Origin: Bacteroidales bacterium
GTDB taxonomy: Bacteria > Bacteroidota > Bacteroidia > Bacteroidales > Paludibacteraceae
Assembly: GCA_900771035.1 (NCBI GenBank)
Contig: CAAGML010000150.1
Span: 1 to 7,692 of the forward strand
DNA: 7,692 nt
Direction: 5' to 3'
Shown here: positions 1 to 7,408 of the stretch, in pieces
How positions within the stretch are numbered: the first letter of the stretch is position 1
Layout: each line of letters begins with the position of its first letter
Program-made: the position numbers and the translations under genes
The notes under the pieces: generated by a model
Database searches by the model: none
What the model saw: only the letters and a program-made list of their open reading frames with translations
What the model was told of the DNA's origin: nothing

Positions 1-148
1 AAAAAGCAAAACTATAAATGCCTTGCTACGCCCTCCCTCCGCACAGCAATCTGCTAAAAATAAACTTCAAAATCGTCTCAACCTAATTAATAGAACCACC
101 CTTTAGGCAAAATGGAGTGTTGCAGAAAAATTTCCAAACTCAAGAGAA
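1..148. other. Non-coding left edge, no gene seen
   Basis: This stretch lies past the terminator that closes the lipoprotein gene. I see no open frame with a convincing start or family resemblance on either strand, no tRNA-like folding and no clear repeat. It could be the intergenic part before a gene beyond the left edge. Confidence 0.5.
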
Positions 149-179
149 AAAGGGCAATCGCAAGATGCGGTTGCCCTTT
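149..179 (-). terminator. Intrinsic terminator after the lipoprotein gene
   Basis: Arms at 149-162 and 166-179 form a 14-bp stem with one T/G wobble and a 3-nt loop. The outer nine pairs (AAAGGGCAA with TTGCCCTTT) are perfect. Read on the minus strand, the stem is followed at once by TTTTTCTCTT, the U-rich tail of a rho-independent terminator. It lies about 35 nt past the lipoprotein stop codon and is the only hairpin in the window with a proper T-tract, so it probably ends the whole leftward transcription unit. Confidence 0.85.
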
Positions 180-213
180 CATGTTTTATACATTCAAGTG
201 ATATAATGACTTG

Positions 214-954
214 TTAATCCTTGAGAGTGTTGTCAATGAAATTGATTGGGAATGAGAACTCAACTTCGCTGCTTCCTGGAACTTCATATTTTGTGGAGTG
301 CAACTGAAGACCGATGAAAGTGTTCCACTCTTTAACATCATAATACTGGAGAGAGCTGTCAATCCAGACTGAGTTGTTCTGATTGAAGTTGCCAGAGTTT
401 ACGTAAGTAATAAACTCTTCATAATTAGCGGCTATACGAGTGCCTACCTGATTGTAAGTACCCCAATAGCGAAGCTGGCGTGTACCCATATTGAACTCGC
501 TACCAATCTTTTTAACAGCATCATAAGCGTATGACATAGTAAGCATTGGTTTGTAAACACCCACGCCGTCATCGTAAGGAGTTACAGTGAGAGAGAGATT
601 GAAAACCTTACCCTCTTCGTTAGCGGAGTCATTCATCTGTACATAATAAGATTCTCCGACGAACATGATAATACCGCCATTGTCATAATAGCCTTTAGCC
701 TTAAGCGCACTGACAACCTCGTCATGAGACTTGCCAAGCAAATCCTTGCCTGCATAAAAGGCATCCATAATAGGATTCTTTGAGATTGTGTCAGTAACGT
801 CAGGATTCTCAGAAGGGTCAGAAGTGTCAGGATTCTCAGAAGGAGGATCTGGTGGATTCACGCTGTCGTTGTTGCTGTCACCGTCGCTGCCGCAACTTAC
901 TGTTGCAAATGTCACCATCAATGCGATGAGTGCCATAGAAAATAATTTCTTCAT
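214..954 (-). CDS. Putative secreted lipoprotein, function unknown
   Basis: A 246-residue protein that I do not recognise beyond its export signal. Residues 1-20 are a lipoprotein signal peptide: MKK, then a hydrophobic stretch, ending in TVSC with Cys21 as the lipidated residue. Gly, Ser and Asp follow the Cys, which in Bacteroidetes can go with display on the outer membrane surface (inference). Residues 22-60 are a low-complexity Pro/Ser/Asp/Asn linker with PSENPD twice (38-43, 47-52). Residues 61-246 look like one compact domain rich in aromatic and beta-type segments. The start at 954 was chosen because it gives the signal peptide directly; an in-frame ATG at 1077 would add 41 non-signal residues and run into guaA. 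The gene begins 61 nt after guaA and ends at a strong terminator, so it may be read through from guaA, though nothing ties it to purine metabolism. Confidence 0.85.
   Translation of the reverse strand: MKKLFSMALIALMVTFATVSCGSDGDSNNDSVNPPDPPSENPDTSDPSENPDVTDTISKNPIMDAFYAGKDLLGKSHDEVVSALKAKGYYDNGGIIMFVGESYYVQMNDSANEEGKVFNLSLTVTPYDDGVGVYKPMLTMSYAYDAVKKIGSEFNMGTRQLRYWGTYNQVGTRIAANYEEFITYVNSGNFNQNNSVWIDSSLQYYDVKEWNTFIGLQLHSTKYEVPGSSEVEFSFPINFIDNTLKD
799..843 (-). repeat. 27-bp-period tandem repeat in the lipoprotein linker
   Basis: The 18-base unit GTCAGGATTCTCAGAAGG occurs exactly at 799-816 and 826-843, giving a period of 27 bases, or nine codons. It encodes PSENPD twice in the linker behind the lipidated Cys. 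The identical DNA, not only identical residues, suggests recent duplication. The period is a multiple of three, so gain or loss of a copy would change linker length without breaking the frame. Confidence 0.85.
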
Positions 955-1015
955 AATAGTTTTAGTTTTTATGTGATTTATACAAGTAGCAAAAAGCCAA
1001 TAAACAATCGTATTT

Positions 1016-2539
1016 TTATTCCCACTCAATAGTTGCAGGTGGTTTTGAGGTGATGTCATAGACAATGCGGTTGACACCTTTGACCTCGTTGACTATGCGA
1101 CGAGAGATGATTTCAAGCACGTCGTAAGGAATGCGAGCCCAGTCGGCAGTCATACCGTCAATGGATGTCACGGCACGAATGCCCAAAGCATAGTCGTATG
1201 TGCGCTCATCGCCCATCACACCAACGGACTGCAAGTTGGTAAGCACAGTGAAATACTGCCAGATGTCACGGTCGAGACCTGCTTTTGCTATTTCCTCACG
1301 GAGAATTGCGTCACTCTCGCGGACGATATGGAGTTTAGGCTCTGTGATGTCGCCGATGATACGTATTGCGAGGCCTGGTCCAGGGAAGGGTTGACGCCAG
1401 ACGATGTGCGAAGGAATGCCAAGTTTCTCGCCAAGCACACGCACCTCGTCTTTGAAGAGAACATTGAGAGGCTCTACCAGTTTGAACTTCATATCCTTTG
1501 GCAGACCACCTACGTTATGGTGAGACTTGATGGTCTGAGCTGTCTTGGTGCCACTCTCAATCACATCTGTATATAATGTGCCTTGAGCCAGGAAATCGAA
1601 GTCGCCGAGTTTGCGGCACTCCTCGTCAAAGCAATAGACAAACTCATTACCGATGATTTTGCGCTTGCGTTCAGGTTCTGTGACACCTGCCAGTTTGCCG
1701 AGGAACCTATCCTTGGCATCAATACGTACCACGTTAATGCCGAAAAGGTCCTGACACATACCCATCACCTGATCGCCCTCGTTCTTGCGCAACATACCAT
1801 GGTCGATGAACATACAAGTGAGTTGCTTGCCGATGGCTTTCTGAATGAGGACAGCCACGACTGTCGAGTCAACACCACCAGAGAGTCCACAAAGCACTTT
1901 CCTGTCGCCCACCTGTTCACGGATTTTCTGTATCTGCATGTCGATGTAGTTCTCCATTGACCATGCCTTACGGGCGTTGCATATACCAAAGACGAAGTTT
2001 GAGATAATGTCGTTGCCATATTCAGACCCACGAACTTCTGGGTGGAACTGTACAAGATAGAGACCACGTTTCTCGTCCCAAGCTGCGGCGCAGATGTCGT
2101 TGTCGCTCACGGCACCAGTGGTGAACCCTGGGGCAACGGCGGCAACATAGTCGCCATGCGACATCCAAACGTTCTGACGCTCAGGGAGTCCTTTGAAGAG
2201 TGGGCAACCATTCTTGACGTTTATCGGCATACGGCCATACTCTTTGGTCGTGCCACGCTCGATGCGTCCGCCGAAGTGCTGAGTGGTGAGTTGCATACCG
2301 TAGCAGATGCCGAGGACAGGAATGCCGAGGTTGAAAATCTCAGGGTCGCAGTGGAAAGCATCGTCAGCGTAAATGCTCTTAGGACCGCCGGAAAAGACGA
2401 TCCCCTCGACGTCGCCACGTGCTTTTATGTCGGCAGCAGTAATCTCGTGAGGTTTGAGTTCAGAATAGACCCCCATTTCGCGTATGCGACGGGCTATCAA
2501 CTGATTATACTGGCTACCAAAGTCTAATACTAATATCAT
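1016..2539 (-). CDS. guaA: GMP synthase (glutamine-hydrolysing)
   Basis: Converts XMP, ATP and glutamine to GMP, the last step of the guanine branch, in the cytoplasm. The 507-residue protein has the full two-part layout. The class I glutamine amidotransferase domain covers about residues 1-190, with nucleophile Cys79 in GICYGMQ and His166/Glu168 in FHPE. The ATP-pyrophosphatase domain has the P-loop SGGVDS at 220-225. The C-terminal dimerisation domain ends in [10 protein letters not shown], as is usual in the family. I chose the ATG at 2539 because family members start with [10 protein letters not shown] or close to it; an in-frame ATG at 2572 would add 11 unrelated residues. No Shine-Dalgarno is seen. 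The sequence ([21 protein letters not shown]) resembles Bacillus GuaA more than the Bacteroides form I remember (TTQLIGRRVRE; RHPFPGPGL). It lies 253 nt after guaB with no classical terminator between. Confidence 0.97.
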   Translation of the reverse strand: MILVLDFGSQYNQLIARRIREMGVYSELKPHEITAADIKARGDVEGIVFSGGPKSIYADDAFHCDPEIFNLGIPVLGICYGMQLTTQHFGGRIERGTTKEYGRMPINVKNGCPLFKGLPERQNVWMSHGDYVAAVAPGFTTGAVSDNDICAAAWDEKRGLYLVQFHPEVRGSEYGNDIISNFVFGICNARKAWSMENYIDMQIQKIREQVGDRKVLCGLSGGVDSTVVAVLIQKAIGKQLTCMFIDHGMLRKNEGDQVMGMCQDLFGINVVRIDAKDRFLGKLAGVTEPERKRKIIGNEFVYCFDEECRKLGDFDFLAQGTLYTDVIESGTKTAQTIKSHHNVGGLPKDMKFKLVEPLNVLFKDEVRVLGEKLGIPSHIVWRQPFPGPGLAIRIIGDITEPKLHIVRESDAILREEIAKAGLDRDIWQYFTVLTNLQSVGVMGDERTYDYALGIRAVTSIDGMTADWARIPYDVLEIISRRIVNEVKGVNRIVYDITSKPPATIEWE

Positions 2540-2645
2540 AGTTTTGTTTGTTACTGTTGGCAAGAAAACCAACGGTCAATAGTTATTTAAGTTCTATAAC
2601 GAATTGAGTGTGTTGGGACAATGTATATTAACAGAACTGGATTCT

Positions 2646-2667
2646 CCCCACCCCCTGCCCCCTCCCC
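2646..2667 (-). repeat. G-quadruplex motif in the guaB-guaA spacer
   Basis: On the minus strand, the sense strand of the guaB-guaA transcript, there are four G-tracts of 4, 5, 5 and 4 bases with linkers A, CA and T. This meets the usual four-tract quadruplex pattern with very short loops. It lies 107 nt upstream of the guaA start. CTCCC-CA-GGGAG just beside it (2663-2673 on the plus strand) adds a small local dyad. Folding is inferred from the pattern. Confidence 0.7.
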
Positions 2668-2702
2668 AGGGAGTGGAATACCTTATAGGTAATGTCTTAT
2701 TA

Positions 2703-2765
2703 CCCAGGGTTTACACCCTGGGCTGATTTATGTCGCGCTTACAGCGCTTTGAGTTTGCATGCAAA
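2703..2765 (-). repeat. Cluster of three dyads between guaB and guaA
   Basis: Three perfect dyads sit close together just after the guaB stop: CCCAGGG/CCCTGGG at 2703-2722 (6-nt loop), GCGCT/AGCGC at 2735-2747 (3-nt loop), and the 12-bp palindrome TTTGCATGCAAA at 2754-2765. None is followed by a T-tract on the minus strand, so they do not look like intrinsic terminators. The layout resembles short REP-like elements between genes; they might protect the 3' end of the guaB message or be a mobile repeat. Confidence 0.6.
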
Positions 2766-2792
2766 TTACCCACACGAAACGTTATAGAGTCG

Positions 2793-4256
2793 TTATTTAC
2801 TGTAATTAGGTGCCTCGACGGTGATGTCAACATCGTGCGGATGAGACTCGCGAAGACCTGCGTTAGTAATACGGACGAAACGTGCGTTCTGTGCGAGACG
2901 CTCGACAGTCTCAGCTCCACAATAGCCCATACCGGAGCGTATTCCGCCACACAACTGATAAACCGTGTCAGCCAGTGCGCCCTTGAAAGCAACACGAGCC
3001 TCGATACCCTCTGGGACAAGTTTCTTGGCGGTCGTCTCTTTTGTCTGGAAATAGCGGTCAGCCGAGCCACGCTTCATAGCCACGAGAGAACCCATGCCGA
3101 CGTATGTCTTGAACTTACGTCCCTGATAGACGATTTCCTCGCCTGGGGACTCAGTGCAACCTGCGAACAACGAGCCAAGCATAACGACCTGAGCACCTGC
3201 GGCAAGAGCCTTGACAATATCGCCAGAATATTTGATACCACCATCGGCAATCACGCATACATTCTTGTCCTTGCAGTACTCTGCCACCTCGGCAACAGCG
3301 GTAAGCTGAGGCATTCCAACACCTGCAACGACACGAGTCGTGCAGATTGAGCCGGGGCCTATGCCAACCTTCACGCAATTTGCGCCAGCCTCGATAAGTT
3401 CTGCGGCAGCCTCTTTGGTAACGATGTTTCCAGCCACGAGGTCAAGGTTAGGATAAGCCTTGCGGATTTTGCGTACAGTCTCAATGATGTTCTTAGAGTG
3501 TCCGTGAGCAGAATCGACAGTAATCACGTCAACGCCAGCCCTGACAAGAGCAGCCACACGGTCCATCGTGTCAGCACCCACGCCGACGGCAGCACCACAG
3601 CGCAGACGACCACGGGAGTCCTTGCATGCGTTAGGATAGTTGACCACATTGTCAATATCCTTAGAGGTGATGAGACCTACCAGATGGTTCTCGTCGTCAA
3701 CGATAGGGAGTTTCTCAATGCGGTGTTTCCAGAGGATGTCGCGTGCGTCGTTGAGCGATGTACCCACACGAGCAGTCACAAGACCGTCCTTGGTCATCAC
3801 GTCGCAGACGTTTGTGTCGTCAATGGTCAGGTACTTGAGGTCACGGTTGGTGATGATGCCCACCAGATGGTTCTCGCCGTCAACGACTGGGAGACCAGAG
3901 ATGCGGTATTTGTGCAGCAGCGTCTCGCAATCACGCAAAGTCGAGTTGGTGTTCAACACTATAGGGTTGGCAATCATACCAGACTCGTAACGTTTGACCA
4001 AATCAACCTCGCCTGCCTGATCCTCGATGGACATATTTTTGTGAATGAAACCAAGACCTCCCTCACGGGCAATGGCGATGGCGAGAGTAGCCTCGGTGAC
4101 AGTATCCATGGCGGCACTGACGATAGGGATATTTAGCGATATGTTAGGCGTGAGTTTAGTCTTGAGCGAAACCTGTGCAGGGACAACCTCCGACTTCTGA
4201 GGTACGAGAAGCACGTCATCGAACGTCAAGCCTACCTGTATATTATCAAATTTCAT
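2793..4256 (-). CDS. guaB: Inosine-5'-monophosphate dehydrogenase
   Basis: Oxidises IMP to XMP with NAD+, the first committed step of GMP synthesis, as a cytoplasmic tetramer in known members. The protein is 487 residues, the normal length. The barrel begins with [10 protein letters not shown] (10-19). Two CBS domains are inserted at about 94-150 and 155-205; in the family these bind adenine or guanine nucleotides and tune activity. The catalytic loop GPGSICTTR holds Cys305, which forms the covalent E-XMP intermediate. DGGIKYSGD (338-346) and GSLFAG (361-366) belong to the phosphate-binding part, and the mobile flap carries RYFQ (401-404). It ends with ESHPHDV near residue 470. The ATG lies 1 nt after the purA stop (TAA-T-ATG), which strongly suggests a shared message and translational coupling. 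Confidence 0.98.
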   Translation of the reverse strand: MKFDNIQVGLTFDDVLLVPQKSEVVPAQVSLKTKLTPNISLNIPIVSAAMDTVTEATLAIAIAREGGLGFIHKNMSIEDQAGEVDLVKRYESGMIANPIVLNTNSTLRDCETLLHKYRISGLPVVDGENHLVGIITNRDLKYLTIDDTNVCDVMTKDGLVTARVGTSLNDARDILWKHRIEKLPIVDDENHLVGLITSKDIDNVVNYPNACKDSRGRLRCGAAVGVGADTMDRVAALVRAGVDVITVDSAHGHSKNIIETVRKIRKAYPNLDLVAGNIVTKEAAAELIEAGANCVKVGIGPGSICTTRVVAGVGMPQLTAVAEVAEYCKDKNVCVIADGGIKYSGDIVKALAAGAQVVMLGSLFAGCTESPGEEIVYQGRKFKTYVGMGSLVAMKRGSADRYFQTKETTAKKLVPEGIEARVAFKGALADTVYQLCGGIRSGMGYCGAETVERLAQNARFVRITNAGLRESHPHDVDITVEAPNYSK

Positions 4257-4257
4257 A

Positions 4258-5544
4258 TTAGAATATCTCTTTGCGATTAATAGTTTGTGTACGGTCAGGA
4301 CCTACGCTGACCACAGCCACCTGAACGCCGGTCAGTTCCTCAATGCGGCGAATGTAGGCTTTAGCCTGAGCTGGCAGACGGTCGTAGTCACGAATCTCGG
4401 TAATCTCCTCTGTCCACCCAGGCAACTCCTCATATACAGGTTTGCAACGCTCCAGGGCAGAGAGGCATGAAGGGACGTAGTCAATACGCTTGCCGTCCAA
4501 CTCGTAACCAACGCAAATCTTGAGTTTCTCCATGCCGCTGAGCACGTCGAAAAGCATGATGGAAAGGTTAGTGACACCAGAGACACGACATGCGTGGCGA
4601 AGGGCGACACAATCGAGATAGCCAACACGGCGAGGACGACCGGTCACTGTGCCGTATTCATGGCCACGCTCGCGGATGTAGTTTGCCAGTTCTCCATCAA
4701 TCTCGGTAGGGAAAGGACCCGCGCCGACACGTGTCGTGTATGCCTTGCAGATACCGAGGACGTTGTCGATGTAACGAGGTGCGATGCCTGCGCCGAGAGG
4801 CACTGACGCTGCCGTAGGCGAAGAGGAGGTGACAAATGGATAAGTGCCGTTGTCAATGCAGAGCATTACGCCCTGAGCACCCTCGAAGAGCACTTTTTTG
4901 CCTTCCTGAATGAGTTTGTTAAGAAGGATTGATGTGTCGCAGATGTGCTTGCGAAGTTTCTCGCCATAACCGAGATACTCTTTGTAGAGTTCATCGAAGT
5001 TCATCTCCTGCTTGCCGAACATCTTCAACTCCATATTCTTCTGTGCCAATGCGTCACGGAGGCGTTCAGCGAAATATTCAGGGTCCAGCAGGTCGCCCAT
5101 ACGTATTCCGATACGGGCAGCCTTGTCGGTGTAGGCAGGACCGATACCCTTCTTGGTGGTGCCAATCTGCTTGCCGCCCTTCAGCGACTCGTAAGCGCCG
5201 TCCAACTCGATGTGGTAAGGCATTATGACAGCCGCACGGTCGGATATGAAAAGTTGATAATCACGAATGCCACGTTCCTCGAGTTTTTCCAGTTCGCCGA
5301 TAGCAGCCTTTGGGTTGATGACCATACCGTTAGCCATAACGTTGACGATATGCGGACTGAAGATTCCCGAAGGAATGGACTGCAGGGCGTATTTGTTGCC
5401 GTCGAAAGTGATTGTGTGGCCGGCATTGTTTCCGCCCTGGAAACGTACCACGACATCAGCCTGTTGCGCGAGGTAGTCGGTCATCTTGCCTTTTCCCTCG
5501 TCACCCCACTGAATGCCGCAGACCACAAGTGTTTTGTTATTCAT
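4258..5544 (-). CDS. purA: Adenylosuccinate synthetase
   Basis: Joins IMP and aspartate with GTP to make adenylosuccinate, the first step of the AMP branch; cytoplasmic. The 428-residue protein has the P-loop-like GDEGKGK at 14-20 (catalytic Asp15), NNAGHT at 39-44 (His43), GTTKKGIGPAY at 128-138, the IMP-binding segment GAQG (222-225) through GTYPFVTSS, TRVGAGPFPTE at 271-281, TGRPRRVG at 301-308, and the guanine-recognition part near the C-terminus (SVGPDRTQT). It looks complete. Odd points are Cys229 where the family usually has Asp (LDID), and TSSSPTAAS where many members have TSSNxxAGG. Overall it resembles Bacillus PurA more than the Bacteroides form I recall. It is followed after 1 nt by guaB, so the adenine and guanine branches would share a transcript. 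A -7-like box lies just upstream. Confidence 0.98.
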   Translation of the reverse strand: MNNKTLVVCGIQWGDEGKGKMTDYLAQQADVVVRFQGGNNAGHTITFDGNKYALQSIPSGIFSPHIVNVMANGMVINPKAAIGELEKLEERGIRDYQLFISDRAAVIMPYHIELDGAYESLKGGKQIGTTKKGIGPAYTDKAARIGIRMGDLLDPEYFAERLRDALAQKNMELKMFGKQEMNFDELYKEYLGYGEKLRKHICDTSILLNKLIQEGKKVLFEGAQGVMLCIDNGTYPFVTSSSPTAASVPLGAGIAPRYIDNVLGICKAYTTRVGAGPFPTEIDGELANYIRERGHEYGTVTGRPRRVGYLDCVALRHACRVSGVTNLSIMLFDVLSGMEKLKICVGYELDGKRIDYVPSCLSALERCKPVYEELPGWTEEITEIRDYDRLPAQAKAYIRRIEELTGVQVAVVSVGPDRTQTINRKEIF

Positions 5545-5571
5545 AGTTTTATGTAGTTATCCAAAGTTTCG

Positions 5572-5602
5572 CAAACGTAAAAAAATAAACAATTAACAAT
5601 AA
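5572..5602 (-). promoter_or_regulatory. Possible purA promoter (-7 box only)
   Basis: On the minus strand TACGTTTG (5572-5579) fits the Bacteroidetes -7 consensus TAnnTTTG exactly and lies 28 nt before the purA start. At the usual 19-21 spacing there is no TTTG; the nearest match is ATTG at 17 nt (5597-5600), so the -33 part is weak. A run of six T on the minus strand precedes the box. A secondary promoter for purA-guaB-guaA would explain how these genes are expressed if the spacer hairpins reduce read-through from purB. Confidence 0.45.
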
Positions 5603-5709
5603 AGATAATTCTTTATCCGATACCTAACGGCATCGGGCTATTGTAATCCACTTTTCCTTTTCCAGCCATAAGAATGGCTGGCTACCATATCTAATGCCTA
5701 ACGGCATTA
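5599..5709 (-). repeat. Hairpin cluster between purB and purA (REP-like)
   Basis: Four dyads follow one another: ATAAAGA/TCTTTAT at 5599-5616 (4-nt loop); CCGATACC/GGCATCGG at 5617-5636 (loop TAAC); CCAGCCAT/ATGGCTGG at 5662-5681 (perfect, loop AAGA); TAATGCC/GGCATTA at 5692-5709 (perfect, loop TAAC). The second and fourth share the 11-base core CCTAACGGCAT and the same loop. The second has one A/C mismatch on the plus strand that becomes a G-U pair in minus-strand RNA, so it folds best as part of the purB-purA transcript. None has a following T-tract. This is the pattern of a composite intergenic repeat. Confidence 0.65.
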
Positions 5710-5777
5710 TCAACTTACATTGCAATCTTTATCTATGTTATTTATATAGGCACTTACGAAACTTGAGTAGAGTTATC

Positions 5778-7073
5778 TCATTCAATTCCACAGCGTTTGT
5801 AAATCAGGTCGAGTTGCGAGAAGTAGTAATCGAGAGTGAAGCAGGCATCAAGCTCCTCTTTGCTGAGATACGACATCACCTTCTCGTTCTGCGAAAGCAA
5901 CTCTTGGTAATCCAACCCTTCGGTCCATGCCTTCATGGCAATAGGCTGAACTGTGTCGTAAGCCTCCTCACGCACGAAACCTTTGGCAATGAGGGCGTTC
6001 ATGACACGCTGGGCGAAGATGATTTTCTTGGTGCGGTATATGTTGTTGAGCATCTGCTCTGGGAAAATCACCAGATTGTCGAGGATGCCTTTGAAGCGGT
6101 TCAGCATATAGTCGAGAAGCATAGTCGCATCAGGCAATATGATACGTTCGGTTGACGAGTGCGAGATGTCACGCTCATGCCAAAGAGCGACGTTTTCGTA
6201 GAAAGCAGCCATGTAACCACGCATGACACGGGCGCAGCCGCAGATGTTCTCGGACGAGATAGGGTTGCGCTTGTGAGGCATGGCCGACGAACCTTTCTGC
6301 CCCTTGCCGAAAACCTCCTCAACCTCGTGAACCTCAGTGCGTTGCAGGTTGCGCACCTCCATAGCCATCTGCTCAAGCGATGAAGCGATGACCGCAAGCG
6401 TGGCCATGTAGTAAGCGTGACGGTCACGCTGTATGACCTGCGTGGAAATCAGCGCATGGTCAATGCCCAACGAACGGCAGACATACTCCTCGACGAACGG
6501 AGGGATGTTGGCGAAATTGCCGACTGCGCCACTCATCTTGCCGACCTCGATATTCTTTGTTGCAGCCTCGAAACGCTCGATGTTGCGCATCATCTCCTGG
6601 TACCAGAGAACCCATTTCAGACCGAACGAAGTGATGTCGGCGTGTATTCCGTGGGTACGTCCGATGCAGGGCTGGTGCTTGAACTCCAACGCACGGCGGC
6701 GTAAAACAGCGACGAACTCCTGCAAATCGTTGCGCAAAATCTCGTTTGCCTGTTTTATCAGATAGCCGTTGGCAGTGTCAACAACGTCGGTAGAAGTCAG
6801 TCCGTAGTGTACCCATTTGCGCTCCTCGCCAAGTGATTCAGACACTGTGCGTGTGAATGCCACAACGTCATGGCGGGTCTGCTGTTCAATTTCGTAAATA
6901 CGTGGAACAGAAAACTTTGCGTCACGCCACAGTTTCTTGACATCCTCTTCAGGGACAACTCCCAACTTGCTCCATGCCTCTGCTGCATAGAGTTCGACCT
7001 TGAGGTAAGCATTGAACTTATTCTCCTCGGTCCAAACATCGCGCATTATTTTGCGGCTATATCTTTCTATCAT
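5778..7073 (-). CDS. purB: Adenylosuccinate lyase
   Basis: Splits adenylosuccinate to AMP and fumarate, and SAICAR to AICAR in the de novo pathway; a cytoplasmic homotetramer of the fumarase/aspartase superfamily. The 431-residue protein has the three conserved regions: TRHDVVAF (66-73) with [13 protein letters not shown] (89-101), GRTHGIHA (138-145) with catalytic His141, and the superfamily signature [11 protein letters not shown] (261-271) on the flexible loop with catalytic Ser262/263. [10 protein letters not shown] (301-310) is also conserved. Length and start (MIERYSR) match Bacillus subtilis PurB as I remember it, unlike the longer E. coli-like form (starting near LTAISPIDGRY) that I recall from Bacteroides. 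It has its own well-formed promoter and a leader of only about 20 nt. It is the most upstream gene of the leftward set. Confidence 0.98.
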   Translation of the reverse strand: MIERYSRKIMRDVWTEENKFNAYLKVELYAAEAWSKLGVVPEEDVKKLWRDAKFSVPRIYEIEQQTRHDVVAFTRTVSESLGEERKWVHYGLTSTDVVDTANGYLIKQANEILRNDLQEFVAVLRRRALEFKHQPCIGRTHGIHADITSFGLKWVLWYQEMMRNIERFEAATKNIEVGKMSGAVGNFANIPPFVEEYVCRSLGIDHALISTQVIQRDRHAYYMATLAVIASSLEQMAMEVRNLQRTEVHEVEEVFGKGQKGSSAMPHKRNPISSENICGCARVMRGYMAAFYENVALWHERDISHSSTERIILPDATMLLDYMLNRFKGILDNLVIFPEQMLNNIYRTKKIIFAQRVMNALIAKGFVREEAYDTVQPIAMKAWTEGLDYQELLSQNEKVMSYLSKEELDACFTLDYYFSQLDLIYKRCGIE

Positions 7074-7097
7074 AGTTCATTGGATTTATTCAAAGTG

Positions 7098-7128
7098 CAA
7101 AGGTACGCATTTTCTCCGAAAATTCAAA
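7098..7128 (-). promoter_or_regulatory. Bacteroidetes-type promoter of purB
   Basis: On the minus strand the -33 box TTTG (7125-7128) is separated by exactly 19 nt from the -7 box TACCTTTG (7098-7105). This matches the Bacteroidetes primary sigma consensus TTTG-N19-21-TAnnTTTG in every fixed base. The box ends 24 nt before the purB ATG, so the expected 5' leader is very short and leaves no room for a riboswitch. Confidence 0.85.
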
Positions 7129-7408
7129 ACATTTTTCTTCAATATTTCTACACAACCATTCGTTTTTTTGAATTTACGAATATTCGAGGGACGAAAAAGT
7201 GTCCATAGGTTGCTTTTCGGAGTTTGGAACTTCAAGTTCTATGACGCCCCCCAATATAGTTTTTCCCTTTTCCGCGCGGTTTTTCCGCGAAATGGCGTTA
7301 AATAATCATAAAGATGGCATAAATATATTTCCAAAGTCACGGAGTTTTTGTTAGTAAAAATATAATGGGCTATGTTTCAGTGCTTTATCTTTATGCTTCA
7401 CTTTTCGG
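7129..7408. other. AT-rich non-coding stretch upstream of purB
   Basis: No gene is supported here. Open frames on the plus strand have no family resemblance and consist of AT-rich low-complexity sequence. Two small dyads are visible: GAACTT/AAGTTC at 7227-7239 and CGCGG/CCGCG at 7275-7289 with a T5 loop. Neither has an obvious role. Confidence 0.55.

Noticed and set aside
1005..1012. TACGATTG on the minus strand as a -7 box for the lipoprotein gene
   Set aside because: It has one mismatch to TAnnTTTG and no -33 box at the right distance; too weak to call.
955..1077. Longer start for the lipoprotein gene at 1077
   Set aside because: It would overlap guaA by 62 nt and bury the signal peptide behind 41 residues; the start at 954 gives a proper lipoprotein signal.
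2042..2527. Plus-strand open frame of 161 codons opposite guaA
   Set aside because: It is a shadow of the GuaA amidotransferase domain; the protein shows no recognisable motif.
2556..2573. GTTGG/CCAAC hairpin just upstream of guaA as an attenuator or riboswitch
   Set aside because: It is only a 5-bp stem with an 8-nt loop, there is no T-tract and no purine riboswitch core; it is likely incidental.
3498..4136. Plus-strand open frame of 212 codons opposite guaB
   Set aside because: It lies wholly within a strongly conserved gene on the other strand, has no recognisable motif, and is explained by the codon use of guaB.
4945..5556. Plus-strand open frame of 203 codons opposite purA
   Set aside because: It is antisense to conserved PurA, with no family resemblance and no promoter or start context.
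5694..6155. Plus-strand open frame starting in the purB-purA spacer
   Set aside because: Most of it is antisense to purB, and its start lies inside a hairpin repeat.
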